This document shows positions 36,064-45,051 of a stretch of DNA of 64,000 bases, in pieces (position 1 is the first letter of the stretch; each line of letters starts with the position of its first letter). The translations under genes and the position numbers were made by a program. Location: contig NZ_LMLA01000008.1 in NCBI RefSeq assembly GCF_001421765.1, positions 62,906 through 126,905 on the forward strand, read 5' to 3'. The notes beneath the pieces are model-generated. The model ran no database searches. It saw only the letters and a program-made list of their open reading frames with translations, and was not told the origin of the DNA. This DNA is from Sphingomonas sp. Leaf32 (GTDB taxonomy: Bacteria > Pseudomonadota > Alphaproteobacteria > Sphingomonadales > Sphingomonadaceae).

Positions 36064-36097
36064 GTCATGTTTATGTCACCTATAGTGCATAAATGAC
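36064..36097. promoter_or_regulatory. Palindromic operator-like site upstream of TBDR
   Basis: GTCAT(gt)TTATG and CATAAATGAC face each other around TCACCTATAGTG, itself a CAC/GTG dyad. The whole 34-base near-palindrome is centred about 47 bases before the TBDR start, in the 110-base gap shared with the divergent propeller gene. A dimeric regulator such as a ROK protein could control both genes from here. Confidence 0.5.
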
Positions 36098-36127
36098 GGC
36101 CGTGTTGCTGATTCAGGGGGTATGACG

Positions 36128-38695
36128 ATGTTTCGATCCACCAAGACATTGCGGGCGGTAATGCTCTCCGCCGCCGTTCTTCCGCTTCCCACCATCGCGC
36201 AGGAGGCACCCGCGCCGGCGTCGTCCGAGCCGACGGACGACATCGTCGTCACCGGCTACGCGCGCCAGAACATGCGCGCCATCGCCGCCAAGCGCGACAA
36301 TGACCGGATCGGCGAGTTCCTCGCCAGCGACGAGATCGGGCAACAGCCCGACTATAATATTTCCGACAGCTTCCGCCGCCTGCCCGGCGTCACCACCGTC
36401 TTCGACGAGGACGAGGGTCGCTATGTCGGCATCCGCGGCATGAACCCGAACTTCACCATGGGCACGCTGGACGGCGCCGTGCTGGCCACTGCCGAGCGCC
36501 AGAACCGCCAGCTCAACATGGAGGCGATCCCGACCACCGCCGTCTCCGCGCTGGAGGTCATCAAGTCGCGCACCCCCGACATTGAGGGCAACGCCATCGG
36601 CGGCATCGTCAATCTGCGGACCCGCTCCGCCTTCGATCGGGGCATCCGCACCTTCGTCGGCAATGCCTTTATCGGCACCTCGGACAGCCGCGCCGTGCCG
36701 GGCAAGGGTTTCAACCGGCCATCGGACGACGGCATCAACTATCGCGCCGATGCGACCGTGGCGACCCGCTTCGGCGTCGACGAGACCTGGGGCTTCGTGC
36801 TGACGGGTGCCTATAGCCGCAAGCGCCGCGACCAGGAGCGGCTGAACCCGACCGGCTACACGCTCGTCAACGGCGTCCCGGTGGCCAGCGGCATCATCTC
36901 GGCCGGCTATCCCAACACGGTCGATCGCTATGGCGGGACCGCGAAGCTGGAATGGCGTCCCGATCCGCGCCTCCAGCTGGACGTGTCGGGGACCTATTTC
37001 CAGCAGTCCGACAATGAACTGCGCCACCAGCAGCAGCTGACCCGCGGCACCGTCGACGCCACCCGCACCAATGGCGGCACGGCCCGCGTCGGCACTGCCG
37101 GCGGATTCCTGCGCTTCAACGACTTCCCGCTCGAAAAGCCGCTCTATGTCGCGCAGGGCCGGGCGCAATGGACCGGCGACGACGGGCACCACGCGGCCGT
37201 CCGCGGCAGCTGGTCGCGCGCGATCTTCCTCGAGGCGTCGAACCAGGTGCAGTTCAACCTGCCGACCAGCGTCGCCAACGCCTATAGCCAGACGATGGCC
37301 GACGGCGTGCCGATCGCAGTGCTCGACAATCCGGCGGTCTTCACCAATCCGGCAAGCTATGGCTTTGCCTCCTACACCCCCTATCGCGACCGCTCGCTCG
37401 ACCTGGTGCGCGAGGGGCAATTCGACTGGGGCTATCGCGATACCGCGCGGGACCGGGGATTGGGCATCGGCGCGGGGATGAAGTACCGCGCCGCCACGCG
37501 CGATTTCGACACGCGGCAGGCGGTATGGGGTCCGGCCACCGGCACCACATTAAACGCCGCCGGGTTCGTGCTGCCCGACCGCTGGTCCCCGCTCTACACC
37601 GGCGGGCAGGACCGCCCGCAGCCGCTGATCGATTTCGCGGCGTTCCAGCGCTACTTTTTGGAGAACCCGTCGCGCTTCACGCTGAACGCCGCCCAGACGA
37701 CGCTGAACGAACGGCGTTCGGACTATGTCGTCGATGAGAAGGTCATGGCCGCCTATGTGCTGTTGCGCCACACCGGCGATCGTCACTCGCTCATCACCGG
37801 CGTCCGCTATGAGGATACCGAGACGACGATCGATGGCTTCCGCGTCGCCGGCAGCGCGCTGACGCCGCTCACGCGCGGGTCCGATTACGGCACCTGGCTG
37901 CCATCGGCGACGTTCAACTACGAACTGGCCGATCCGCTCAAGCTGCGCCTCGGCTATTACAAGGCGATCGGGCGACCCAGCCCGAGCGACCTCGGCACCA
38001 ACGAGACGCTGAACCAGACGACGCTGGTGCTGACGCGCGGCAATCCCGACCTGCGCCCGCGCGTCGCGCAGAATTTCGATGCCAGCCTCGAATATTACAT
38101 GCCGGGCGACGCCGGGCTGTTGTCGCTGGCCACCTTCTACAAGGACATTCGCGACGACATCTATTCGCGGGCGGCCGGCACCGCCGTGATCGACGGCACG
38201 ACCTATCAGGTCACGCAGCCGCAGAACCTCGCAGGATCGCGCGTTTTCGGCGTCGAAGGGGCGCTGGTCGTCAACAAGTTGCGCTTCCTGCCGGGACCAT
38301 TGGCGGATTTCGGCATGTCGCTGAACGCCACCTATCTGAACGGCAGATCGCGCTTTCCGGGAGGCGGCAGCTTCGACCGGCTGACGCAGCAGCCCGAATT
38401 CCAGGGCAATGCGGCGCTCTTCTACCAGCGCGACTGGCTCCAGGCGCGGGTAAGCTATGCGCATATCGGGCGGCAATTTACCTCGATCAGCCCGACGGCC
38501 CCGCTGACGAACCGCTACGACCAGCCGTTCGACCAGCTCGACCTGCAGACCCGCATGACGTTCGGTGCGATCCAGATCATCGGCGAGGTCCGCAACGCGA
38601 CCAACGCGCACCGGGAGAATTTCGACGGCTTCGGCACGCGCGACCAGAATTTCTTCGGTCGCCAGTTCTGGCTCGGCGCGGCGGTGAAGCTGTGA
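36128..38695 (+). CDS. TonB-dependent receptor (carbohydrate type)
   Basis: An outer-membrane receptor of about 855 residues. The signal peptide is followed by TDDIVVTGYA, and the plug has PDYNISDSFRRLPGVTTVFD, GIRGMNPNFTMGTLDG and RTPDIEGNAIGGIVNLRTR. The barrel ends in hydrophobic WLGAAVKL. The family is the large sugar-type TBDR. ATG 36128 has GGGGG seven bases upstream; ATG 36122 is two codons earlier. The stop overlaps the next gene (GTGA), coupling it to a phosphodiester glycosidase. Confidence 0.92.
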   Translation: MFRSTKTLRAVMLSAAVLPLPTIAQEAPAPASSEPTDDIVVTGYARQNMRAIAAKRDNDRIGEFLASDEIGQQPDYNISDSFRRLPGVTTVFDEDEGRYVGIRGMNPNFTMGTLDGAVLATAERQNRQLNMEAIPTTAVSALEVIKSRTPDIEGNAIGGIVNLRTRSAFDRGIRTFVGNAFIGTSDSRAVPGKGFNRPSDDGINYRADATVATRFGVDETWGFVLTGAYSRKRRDQERLNPTGYTLVNGVPVASGIISAGYPNTVDRYGGTAKLEWRPDPRLQLDVSGTYFQQSDNELRHQQQLTRGTVDATRTNGGTARVGTAGGFLRFNDFPLEKPLYVAQGRAQWTGDDGHHAAVRGSWSRAIFLEASNQVQFNLPTSVANAYSQTMADGVPIAVLDNPAVFTNPASYGFASYTPYRDRSLDLVREGQFDWGYRDTARDRGLGIGAGMKYRAATRDFDTRQAVWGPATGTTLNAAGFVLPDRWSPLYTGGQDRPQPLIDFAAFQRYFLENPSRFTLNAAQTTLNERRSDYVVDEKVMAAYVLLRHTGDRHSLITGVRYEDTETTIDGFRVAGSALTPLTRGSDYGTWLPSATFNYELADPLKLRLGYYKAIGRPSPSDLGTNETLNQTTLVLTRGNPDLRPRVAQNFDASLEYYMPGDAGLLSLATFYKDIRDDIYSRAAGTAVIDGTTYQVTQPQNLAGSRVFGVEGALVVNKLRFLPGPLADFGMSLNATYLNGRSRFPGGGSFDRLTQQPEFQGNAALFYQRDWLQARVSYAHIGRQFTSISPTAPLTNRYDQPFDQLDLQTRMTFGAIQIIGEVRNATNAHRENFDGFGTRDQNFFGRQFWLGAAVKL

Positions 38696-39570
38696 GCGCG
38701 GGTCTCGCCCTGCTGGCGCTGATGGCGGCAGGGCAGGCCGTGCCCGGGGCGGACCGGCCGCTGTTCGACGGTGTCACCTACCGGGAGGAGCAGCGCGTCG
38801 ACGCCGGCGCCGAGCCGGTGGTGATCCACATCGTCACCCTCGACCTGACGCGAGCGGGCCTGCGCCTGGGGGTGACCCCGCCCGACCGGTCGCGCAAGAT
38901 GGAATATGTCGCGCATACCGTCCGCGCGGCGCTGGTCGCCAACCGCGCACAGGTCGCGGTCAACGCCAGCTATTTTCTGCCCTTCTTCGGCGGATCGCCC
39001 AAGAGGGACGATTATTATCCGCATGACGGGGAGCCGGTGTCGGTGTCCGGCGCGGCGATCGGCGCCGGGCGCGTCGCCTCTCCGGAGGAAAACGACCAGG
39101 ACCTGCGCGTCGCGGCCATCCTGTGCATCGGCCGCCGGACCGTCATCCTCCCCGGGCAGCGCTGCCCGAAGGGAACCCGCGACGCCATCGCCGCCGGCCC
39201 GCATCTGTTGCAGGACGGCAAGCTTGTCCCGCTTCACCGCGCCCTCGCCGCAGAGGGCGGCAAAGGTCCGCGCACCGCGTTCGGGCTGTCGTCCGACCTG
39301 CGGCGCGCATGGATCGTCGTGATCGATGGCCGGCAAAAGGGCTATAGCATGGGCGCGGACAATGCCGCGCTGGTCGCGCTTTTCCGGAGTCTGGGGGCCA
39401 GCGATGCGATGAGCTTCGATGGCGGCGGCTCCTCGACGCTCGCCATCGCGATGGACGATGGCGCCACGGTCCTCAACCGGCCGATCCATACCGGCGTGCC
39501 CGGACGGGAACGGCCCGTCGCGAACGAACTGCTGGTCTTCGCGCGCCCGCTCCCCTTGACGGCGCGCTGA
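38692..39570 (+). CDS. Phosphodiester glycosidase (NAGPA-domain) protein, exported
   Basis: A protein of about 292 residues. The signal-like N-terminus (GLALLALMAAGQAVPGA) precedes a phosphodiester glycosidase domain with VNASYFLPFFGG, AAGPHLLQDGKLV, RTAFGLSSDLR and the hallmark FDGGGSSTLA near residue 245. The human relative removes GlcNAc from a GlcNAc-phosphodiester. Bacterial members are thought to hydrolyse sugar-phosphodiester linkages of polysaccharides. GTG 38692 overlaps the TBDR stop by four bases, so the enzyme and importer are co-translated. The natural substrate is not known. Confidence 0.85.
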   Translation: MSAGLALLALMAAGQAVPGADRPLFDGVTYREEQRVDAGAEPVVIHIVTLDLTRAGLRLGVTPPDRSRKMEYVAHTVRAALVANRAQVAVNASYFLPFFGGSPKRDDYYPHDGEPVSVSGAAIGAGRVASPEENDQDLRVAAILCIGRRTVILPGQRCPKGTRDAIAAGPHLLQDGKLVPLHRALAAEGGKGPRTAFGLSSDLRRAWIVVIDGRQKGYSMGADNAALVALFRSLGASDAMSFDGGGSSTLAIAMDDGATVLNRPIHTGVPGRERPVANELLVFARPLPLTAR

Positions 39571-39646
39571 TGATGCCATCGGGCAGATGACACGATCGAA
39601 GCATCCACCCGATGCCGCCGGGTCGGTACTTGCCGCGCAGGTTGGA

Positions 39647-39756
39647 GTTTGATCCATCCTTGTTGACGCAGGCGTCATCCCGGCGACAGCACTCTGCAGG
39701 AGCCGCTAGAAACCGCAGCCTTCGCTGAGGTGACGTTTCACCAAGATGGATCAAAC
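39647..39756. repeat. 110-base element with terminal inverted repeats
   Basis: The 228-base gap between two convergent genes contains GTTTGATCCATC (39647-39658) and its exact inverse GATGGATCAAAC (39745-39756). A further palindrome, TGACGCAGGCGTCA, lies just inside the left arm. There is no coding potential. It resembles a small miniature mobile element or a structured terminator region; I see only this one copy. Confidence 0.55.
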
Positions 39757-39798
39757 GCCAGCAGGCCACGTCCATCATCGCCTCGGCACCCGCCTCGA

Positions 39799-42186
39799 CT
39801 ACAGCCGGGTGCGCAGCGTGATCCCATAGGTTCGCGGATCGCCCAGCGTACCGGTGATCGCGCCGGTATTGGCGGCGGCGCGCGACAGGAAATAGGTTTC
39901 GTCGGTCACGTTGCGACCCCACAATTGAATGTCGAACAGCCCGTCGTCGGTGCGGAAGCCCAGGCGGAGGTTCAAGAGGTCGTAGGCCGGGATGACCGAA
40001 TACCGGCTGAGGCTGGCGGTGGTGTTGGTGCTCGATCGATAGCTGTAGTCGCTGCCGAAATAGACCTCGCCTGATCGGCCCGCCATATTTGCGATCGGTG
40101 CACGGACCTCACCCCCGGCCGAGGCCGCCCATTCCGATACGCCGGGCAGGCGCCGGCCCGACAGGTCGCACAGCGCCCGCCCGGTGATCTCGATCGGGCA
40201 TGGCGCATTGGCATAGGAGATGTAGCGCGCATCGTCATAGGTGCCCGATCCGTACAGCGTCAGCCAGCGGGTCGGCGTCGCGCGCACATCGCCCTCGAAC
40301 CCGCGCGTGCGGACCTTTGCCGCGTTGGTGAAGAAGCTAACTCCGTTGCGTTCGATGTCGATGATCGTCGTCTGATAGTCCTTCACGTCCGTCCAGAAGG
40401 CGGCGGCGTTGGCGGTGAGCCGCCCGCCGAACCAAGTCGTCTTCACGCCCGCTTCGTAGCTGTCGATCGTCTCGGGCGCGATCACCGGGTTGGCGGCGAA
40501 TTGCCCGGTGGTCGTGATATTGGCGAGGTTCAGTCCGCCGAACTTGTTGCCGCGCGCATAGGTCACATAGCCCAGCACCGGCGGAGCGACCTTCCACGAC
40601 AGCGTCGCCTGTCCCGACAGCCGCCCGGCCTTCGTATCGGCCGCATAGCGATTGGCGATACCGTAGCGCGAGCGGATGGTCTGCGCCGCCGCCTGCTGTG
40701 CCGTCGTCAGCTGGCCAAGCGAACGGCCGGTCGCGATCTGATCGAAATAGCCGCTCTTAGTCTCATAGGTATAGCGCAGGCCGGTGGTCAGATCGACGCC
40801 GGGCACGATATGCCATGTCGTCTGGGCGAACGCGGCATAGCTGTCGGTGACGGGGCGCGACTGGCTGACGACGTTATAGTCGTTGAGCGCCGCCGCGCCG
40901 ACCGCTGCATTGGTCGTCGGCGGCAGGAACCAGTCGGCGGCGCGGGTGCCGTAGCGGTTCACCGCCTCCGCGCGGATCGACTGGTAGAGATAATAGAGGC
41001 CGGCGACATAATCGACCGGGCGGTCGCCGTTCGACGCGATGCGCAGTTCCTGGCTGACCTGTCGCTGTTCGTTGCTCTGGTGGAAGTCGGCGCCCGCATC
41101 GATGCTGGTGCTGTCGCCGTCGTTATGCGGATACCAGTTCCACGCGCGATACGCCGTGACCGAGGTCAGCGTCGCCGCCCCCAGATCGAGATCGGCGGTC
41201 AGGTTGATGCCGTGCTGGTTCATCGCATAGCGCGGGTTCGCGTCGACATCGGTGGTCCGGAACGCCGGATCGGCGGGCACCGGGCTGTAGCCCAGCCGCG
41301 CGGCGCGATCATAATAGTTGTTCGCGAAGTTGGTGCCGTTGTCGTAAGCACGGATCGCGCCCAGCAGGATGGTACCGGCGGTGAAGGAATGCTGCCGCCC
41401 CCAATCGCCGATCAGGCGCAACGTCAGCGTATCGGTCGGCTTGTAGAGGAGTTGCCCCCGCACGTTGAGGTCGTGGAAATCCTGCCCTAACCGCCCGTCG
41501 AAGCGGTTCAGGGTGAAGCCGTTGCGATCGGTCTTCGACACGAACAGCCGCGCGGCGAGGCTATCGGTGATCGGTCCCGACACATAGGCATGGAGCTGGC
41601 GGAAGCCGACATTGCCGAGCGACACGTCGCCGCCGGCCTCCGGCTCGAACGTCGGGGCCTTGGTCGTGACGACCACCGCGCCGGCCGAGGTGTTCTTGCC
41701 GAACAACGTCCCCTGCGGCCCGCGCAGCACCTCGATCCGTTCGAGGTCGGCGAGGTCGAACACGGTCTGTCCCGGCCGCGCCAGATAGACGCCGTCGACA
41801 TAGACGCCGACCGCCGGCTCAAGCCCGTCATTATAGACGGCGACGTTGTTGCCCAGCCCGCGGATATTGATGCTGGTGTTGCGCGGGTTGGTGTTGGTGA
41901 CGACCAGGCTGGGGGTAAGCTGTTGCAGGTCGCGCAGATTATAGGTGCGGGTGGATTCGATCTGCGCCGCCCCGAACGCATTGATCGCGATCGGCACGTC
42001 CTGGCTGCGCTCGGCCCGGCGGCGCGCGGTGACGACGATGTCCTCGCCACCCTCCGCCGGTTCGGGTGCGTCGGCGTCGACTTCGGCGGTAGTCGGCACC
42101 GGATCGGCCGCAAAGGCCGGTGCGGCGCACAGTGCGGCACCGGCGAACAGGGCGAGGCGAAAGGCGCGGGCGGGCGAAGTCGGCAT
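39799..42186 (-). CDS. TonB-dependent receptor (FecA-independent, oligomer type)
   Basis: A 795-residue outer-membrane receptor. The signal peptide ends at AFAAD, followed by GGEDIVVTARRR, then plug motifs LRDLQQLTPSLVVTN, INIRGLGNN, DGVYLARPGQTVFDLADLER and VLRGPQGTLFGKNTSAGAV. The barrel ends GITLRTRL. This branch is very common in sphingomonads and covers diverse substrates. A GAGGA sequence stands six bases before ATG 42186. It is divergent from the arylsulfatase and FGE operon, so a sulfated ligand is plausible. Confidence 0.92.
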   Translation of the reverse strand: MPTSPARAFRLALFAGAALCAAPAFAADPVPTTAEVDADAPEPAEGGEDIVVTARRRAERSQDVPIAINAFGAAQIESTRTYNLRDLQQLTPSLVVTNTNPRNTSINIRGLGNNVAVYNDGLEPAVGVYVDGVYLARPGQTVFDLADLERIEVLRGPQGTLFGKNTSAGAVVVTTKAPTFEPEAGGDVSLGNVGFRQLHAYVSGPITDSLAARLFVSKTDRNGFTLNRFDGRLGQDFHDLNVRGQLLYKPTDTLTLRLIGDWGRQHSFTAGTILLGAIRAYDNGTNFANNYYDRAARLGYSPVPADPAFRTTDVDANPRYAMNQHGINLTADLDLGAATLTSVTAYRAWNWYPHNDGDSTSIDAGADFHQSNEQRQVSQELRIASNGDRPVDYVAGLYYLYQSIRAEAVNRYGTRAADWFLPPTTNAAVGAAALNDYNVVSQSRPVTDSYAAFAQTTWHIVPGVDLTTGLRYTYETKSGYFDQIATGRSLGQLTTAQQAAAQTIRSRYGIANRYAADTKAGRLSGQATLSWKVAPPVLGYVTYARGNKFGGLNLANITTTGQFAANPVIAPETIDSYEAGVKTTWFGGRLTANAAAFWTDVKDYQTTIIDIERNGVSFFTNAAKVRTRGFEGDVRATPTRWLTLYGSGTYDDARYISYANAPCPIEITGRALCDLSGRRLPGVSEWAASAGGEVRAPIANMAGRSGEVYFGSDYSYRSSTNTTASLSRYSVIPAYDLLNLRLGFRTDDGLFDIQLWGRNVTDETYFLSRAAANTGAITGTLGDPRTYGITLRTRL

Positions 42187-42361
42187 CGATGGTCCTCGGT
42201 CACGAATGGCGGCGGCACCCGCCGGACCGGCACTGGCTAGAATGGAGACGCCATCGAAACGAACGCACTAATTCCCACTGTATTGGTAGATTATCTTTAT
42301 TGTCGGCGCCATGAGCCTCGCTATGCCCGTGCGCACGACTTTCGCTACCCAAGGAGTGCCC

Positions 42362-44149
42362 ATGCCGGCCAAGCCCCTGATCGCCGCCCTCCCCGCGCTG
42401 CTGTTCGCCCTTCCCGCCGCCGCCGCGCCCGAGACGCCGCCGGTGGCGGCCGCACAGTCTGCGCCGACGGTCGCGCCAAAGGGTTCGCCGAACTTCCTCG
42501 TCATCGTCGCCGATGATCTGGGCTGGTCCGACATCGGCGCGTTCGGCGGCGAGATCGCGACCCCGAACCTCGACGCGCTGGCGCTGTCGGGGGTGCGCTT
42601 CACCGGTTTCCACACCGCCCCTACCTGTTCGCCGACGCGATCGATGCTGATGAGCGGGGTCGACAATCATCAGGCGGGGCTAGGCACCATGGCCGAACTG
42701 CTGAGCGATGCGACGCGTGGCCGGCCGGGCTATGAAGGCTATCTCAACGATCGGGTCGCCTCGATCGCCGAACTGTTGCGCGCCGGCGGCTATGCCACGG
42801 TGATGTCGGGCAAATGGCACCTCGGCCTCACCCCCGATCGTGAACCGGCGGCGCGCGGGTTCGAACATAGTTTCGCGCTGTTGCAGGGGTTGTCGAACCA
42901 TTTCGGCGCGGACCAGAATGCCGCTTGGAAGAAGGCCGGCCTCGACCCCAGCTACCGCGACGACGGCAAGCCCGCCGCCCTTCCTGCCGGCCGCTATTCG
43001 ACCGATTATTTCACCGACCGGCTGATCGGCTATCTCGACCAGGCAAAGCGCGCGGGCGACGACCGGCCGTTCTTCGCCTACCTTCCCTTCACCGCGCCGC
43101 ACTGGCCGCTACAAGCTCCGCCGGAAACGATCGCCAAATATAAGGGCCGGTACGACACGGGATATGAAGCGCTGCGCGAGGCGCGGCTCGCCCGTCAGAA
43201 GCAACTGGGGCTGGTGCCCACTGATGCCGTCGCCCATGCCACCGAGCAGGTCCGCCCCTGGGCATCGCTGACCCCGGAGGAACGCGCGATCGAGGCGCGC
43301 AAGATGGAGGTCTATGCAGCGATGGTCGACCGGCTCGACCAGAATGTCGGGCGGGTGATCGCCGCGCTGAAGGCGCAGGGCCGCTATGACGATACGATCA
43401 TCCTGTTCCTGTCGGACAACGGCCCGGAAGGAAATGTGATCGACGCCCCCTCGCCCCGGTTCAGGATCGCCGATCCGAAGGCTCCCCCGGCCGATCCCGA
43501 TGCGCCGCCGCCGGTCGACCCGTCGCTTGGCATCGACAACCGCCTCGCCAACATCGGCGCGGCGACCAGCTATGTCGGCTATGGTCCGGGCTGGGCGCAG
43601 GCCAATTCGACGCCGTCGTGGCTGGTGAAGGGCTATCCTACCGAGGGCGGTATCCGGGTCAGCGCCTTTGCCGCGGGCAAGGGTGTGGCCGGCGGCGGAC
43701 GCATCGCCACCACCAATCTCGACGTGCGCGACATCGCGCCGACCCTGCTCGACTATGCCGGACTGACCCAGCCCAAGAGCTTTGCCGGCCGCCCGATCGT
43801 GCCGCATCAGGGGCACAGCCTGCGTCCGGTCCTTGCCGCCACCGCCCCGGCGGTCCGCACGGCGGACGAAGCCGTCGGCTATGAACTCTTCTACCGCCGC
43901 GCCTTGCGCAAGGGCGACTGGAAGGCGGTGTACCTGCCGGCCGGCACCAATCGCTATACCCGCAAGGGCGTCAGCACCGGACGCTGGCAGTTGTTCGACG
44001 TCGCCCGCGATCCGGGTGAGACGCACGATCTGGCGGCGGCCGAACCGGCCCGGCTCGCCGAACTGGTCGCCGCCTATGACGTCTATGCCAGGGAAAAGGG
44101 CGTCGTACCCCTGCCCGGAGCCGCCGCGCCTACCGGTGCCAAGCCGTGA
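42362..44149 (+). CDS. Arylsulfatase (type I, exported)
   Basis: A protein of about 595 residues with a signal peptide (ALPALLFALPAAAAP). The alkaline-phosphatase-superfamily core has metal ligands Asp51-Asp52 (VIVADDLGW) and the formylglycine motif Cys89-x-Pro-x-Arg93 (CSPTRS). GKWHLG follows around Lys151 and FLSDNGPEG further on. It hydrolyses sulfate esters in the periplasm after Cys89 is converted to formylglycine. The AAGGAG sequence before ATG 42362 decides the start. It overlaps the FGE gene (GTGA), the enzyme needed for that conversion. Confidence 0.94.
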   Translation: MPAKPLIAALPALLFALPAAAAPETPPVAAAQSAPTVAPKGSPNFLVIVADDLGWSDIGAFGGEIATPNLDALALSGVRFTGFHTAPTCSPTRSMLMSGVDNHQAGLGTMAELLSDATRGRPGYEGYLNDRVASIAELLRAGGYATVMSGKWHLGLTPDREPAARGFEHSFALLQGLSNHFGADQNAAWKKAGLDPSYRDDGKPAALPAGRYSTDYFTDRLIGYLDQAKRAGDDRPFFAYLPFTAPHWPLQAPPETIAKYKGRYDTGYEALREARLARQKQLGLVPTDAVAHATEQVRPWASLTPEERAIEARKMEVYAAMVDRLDQNVGRVIAALKAQGRYDDTIILFLSDNGPEGNVIDAPSPRFRIADPKAPPADPDAPPPVDPSLGIDNRLANIGAATSYVGYGPGWAQANSTPSWLVKGYPTEGGIRVSAFAAGKGVAGGGRIATTNLDVRDIAPTLLDYAGLTQPKSFAGRPIVPHQGHSLRPVLAATAPAVRTADEAVGYELFYRRALRKGDWKAVYLPAGTNRYTRKGVSTGRWQLFDVARDPGETHDLAAAEPARLAELVAAYDVYAREKGVVPLPGAAAPTGAKP

Positions 44150-44988
44150 AGCCGGCGACGGCGCTGCTGCTGGCCGTGGCGGGGCTGGCATCGACCGGTG
44201 CATATCGCCCGACCCCGCGCTGCGACGCGACCGACCGCTGCGTCGCGATTCCGGCCGGTACGGTGCTGCTGGGCGAGGATGGTGCTGGCCGTCCAGGGAC
44301 GGCGACGCCGGTCGCCGCGTTTCGTATCGACGCGCATGAAGTCACCAACCGCCAGTTCGCCGCCTTCGTCGCTGCCACCGGCCATCGCACCCGTGCCGAG
44401 CGCGATGGCGGGTCGGCGGTGTTCGTCGCGCCGACCGAACCTGTCCCGCTGAACGATGCCGCGCGCTGGTGGCGGTTCGTGAAAGGCGCCGACTGGCGGC
44501 ATCCGCAGGGACGGGCAAGTTCGATCGACGGGCATTGGCAGGACCCGGTCGTCCATGTCGACCGGTCCGACGCCGCCGCCTATGCCGCTTGGGCCGGCGG
44601 CTTCCTGCCGAATGTCGACCAGTGGGAACGTGCCGCCCGCGGCGGACAGACGACGCTGCGCGACGCCATGACCTGGGCATTCGATCACGGCAAGGCGCGC
44701 GCGAATGTGTGGGAAGGCGTCTTCCCGATCGTCGATACCGCCGCCGACGGCTATGCCGGAATCGCCCCCGTCGCGCGCTTTCCGGCCAACGACCTCGGCC
44801 TGTACGATATGGTCGGCAATGTGTGGGAATGGGTCGCGGGCGACGGACCGGTCGGGCTGGTCAAGGGCGGCAGTTTCCTGTGCGCGACCAACTATTGCGC
44901 GAACTTCCGCCCCGCCGCCTTCCAGGCGCAGGAACAGGACTTCCCCACTTCGCACATCGGGTTCCGCGTGGCGTATCGCTATCGGTGA
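44146..44988 (+). CDS. Formylglycine-generating enzyme (SUMF1 family), exported
   Basis: A 280-residue FGE-sulfatase domain protein. Conserved segments are DAHEVTNRQFAAFVAATG, DPVVHVDRSDAAAYAAWAGG, LPNVDQWERAARGG, GNVWEW and the active-site block KGGSFLCATNYCANFRPA. Both copper-binding catalytic cysteines are present (Cys246 and Cys251), so it should be a true FGE rather than a cysteine-less relative. An N-terminal hydrophobic leader (ATALLLAVAGLASTGAY) points to export. GTG 44146 overlaps the sulfatase stop by four bases, so the two are translationally coupled and should act on each other in the same compartment. Confidence 0.9.
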   Translation: MKPATALLLAVAGLASTGAYRPTPRCDATDRCVAIPAGTVLLGEDGAGRPGTATPVAAFRIDAHEVTNRQFAAFVAATGHRTRAERDGGSAVFVAPTEPVPLNDAARWWRFVKGADWRHPQGRASSIDGHWQDPVVHVDRSDAAAYAAWAGGFLPNVDQWERAARGGQTTLRDAMTWAFDHGKARANVWEGVFPIVDTAADGYAGIAPVARFPANDLGLYDMVGNVWEWVAGDGPVGLVKGGSFLCATNYCANFRPAAFQAQEQDFPTSHIGFRVAYRYR

Positions 44989-45051
44989 ACTATGATGAAC
45001 AGTTGGAACAGAGGGTCGACGGCGACGCGGTGACCTGCGCGCCGGGATAGG

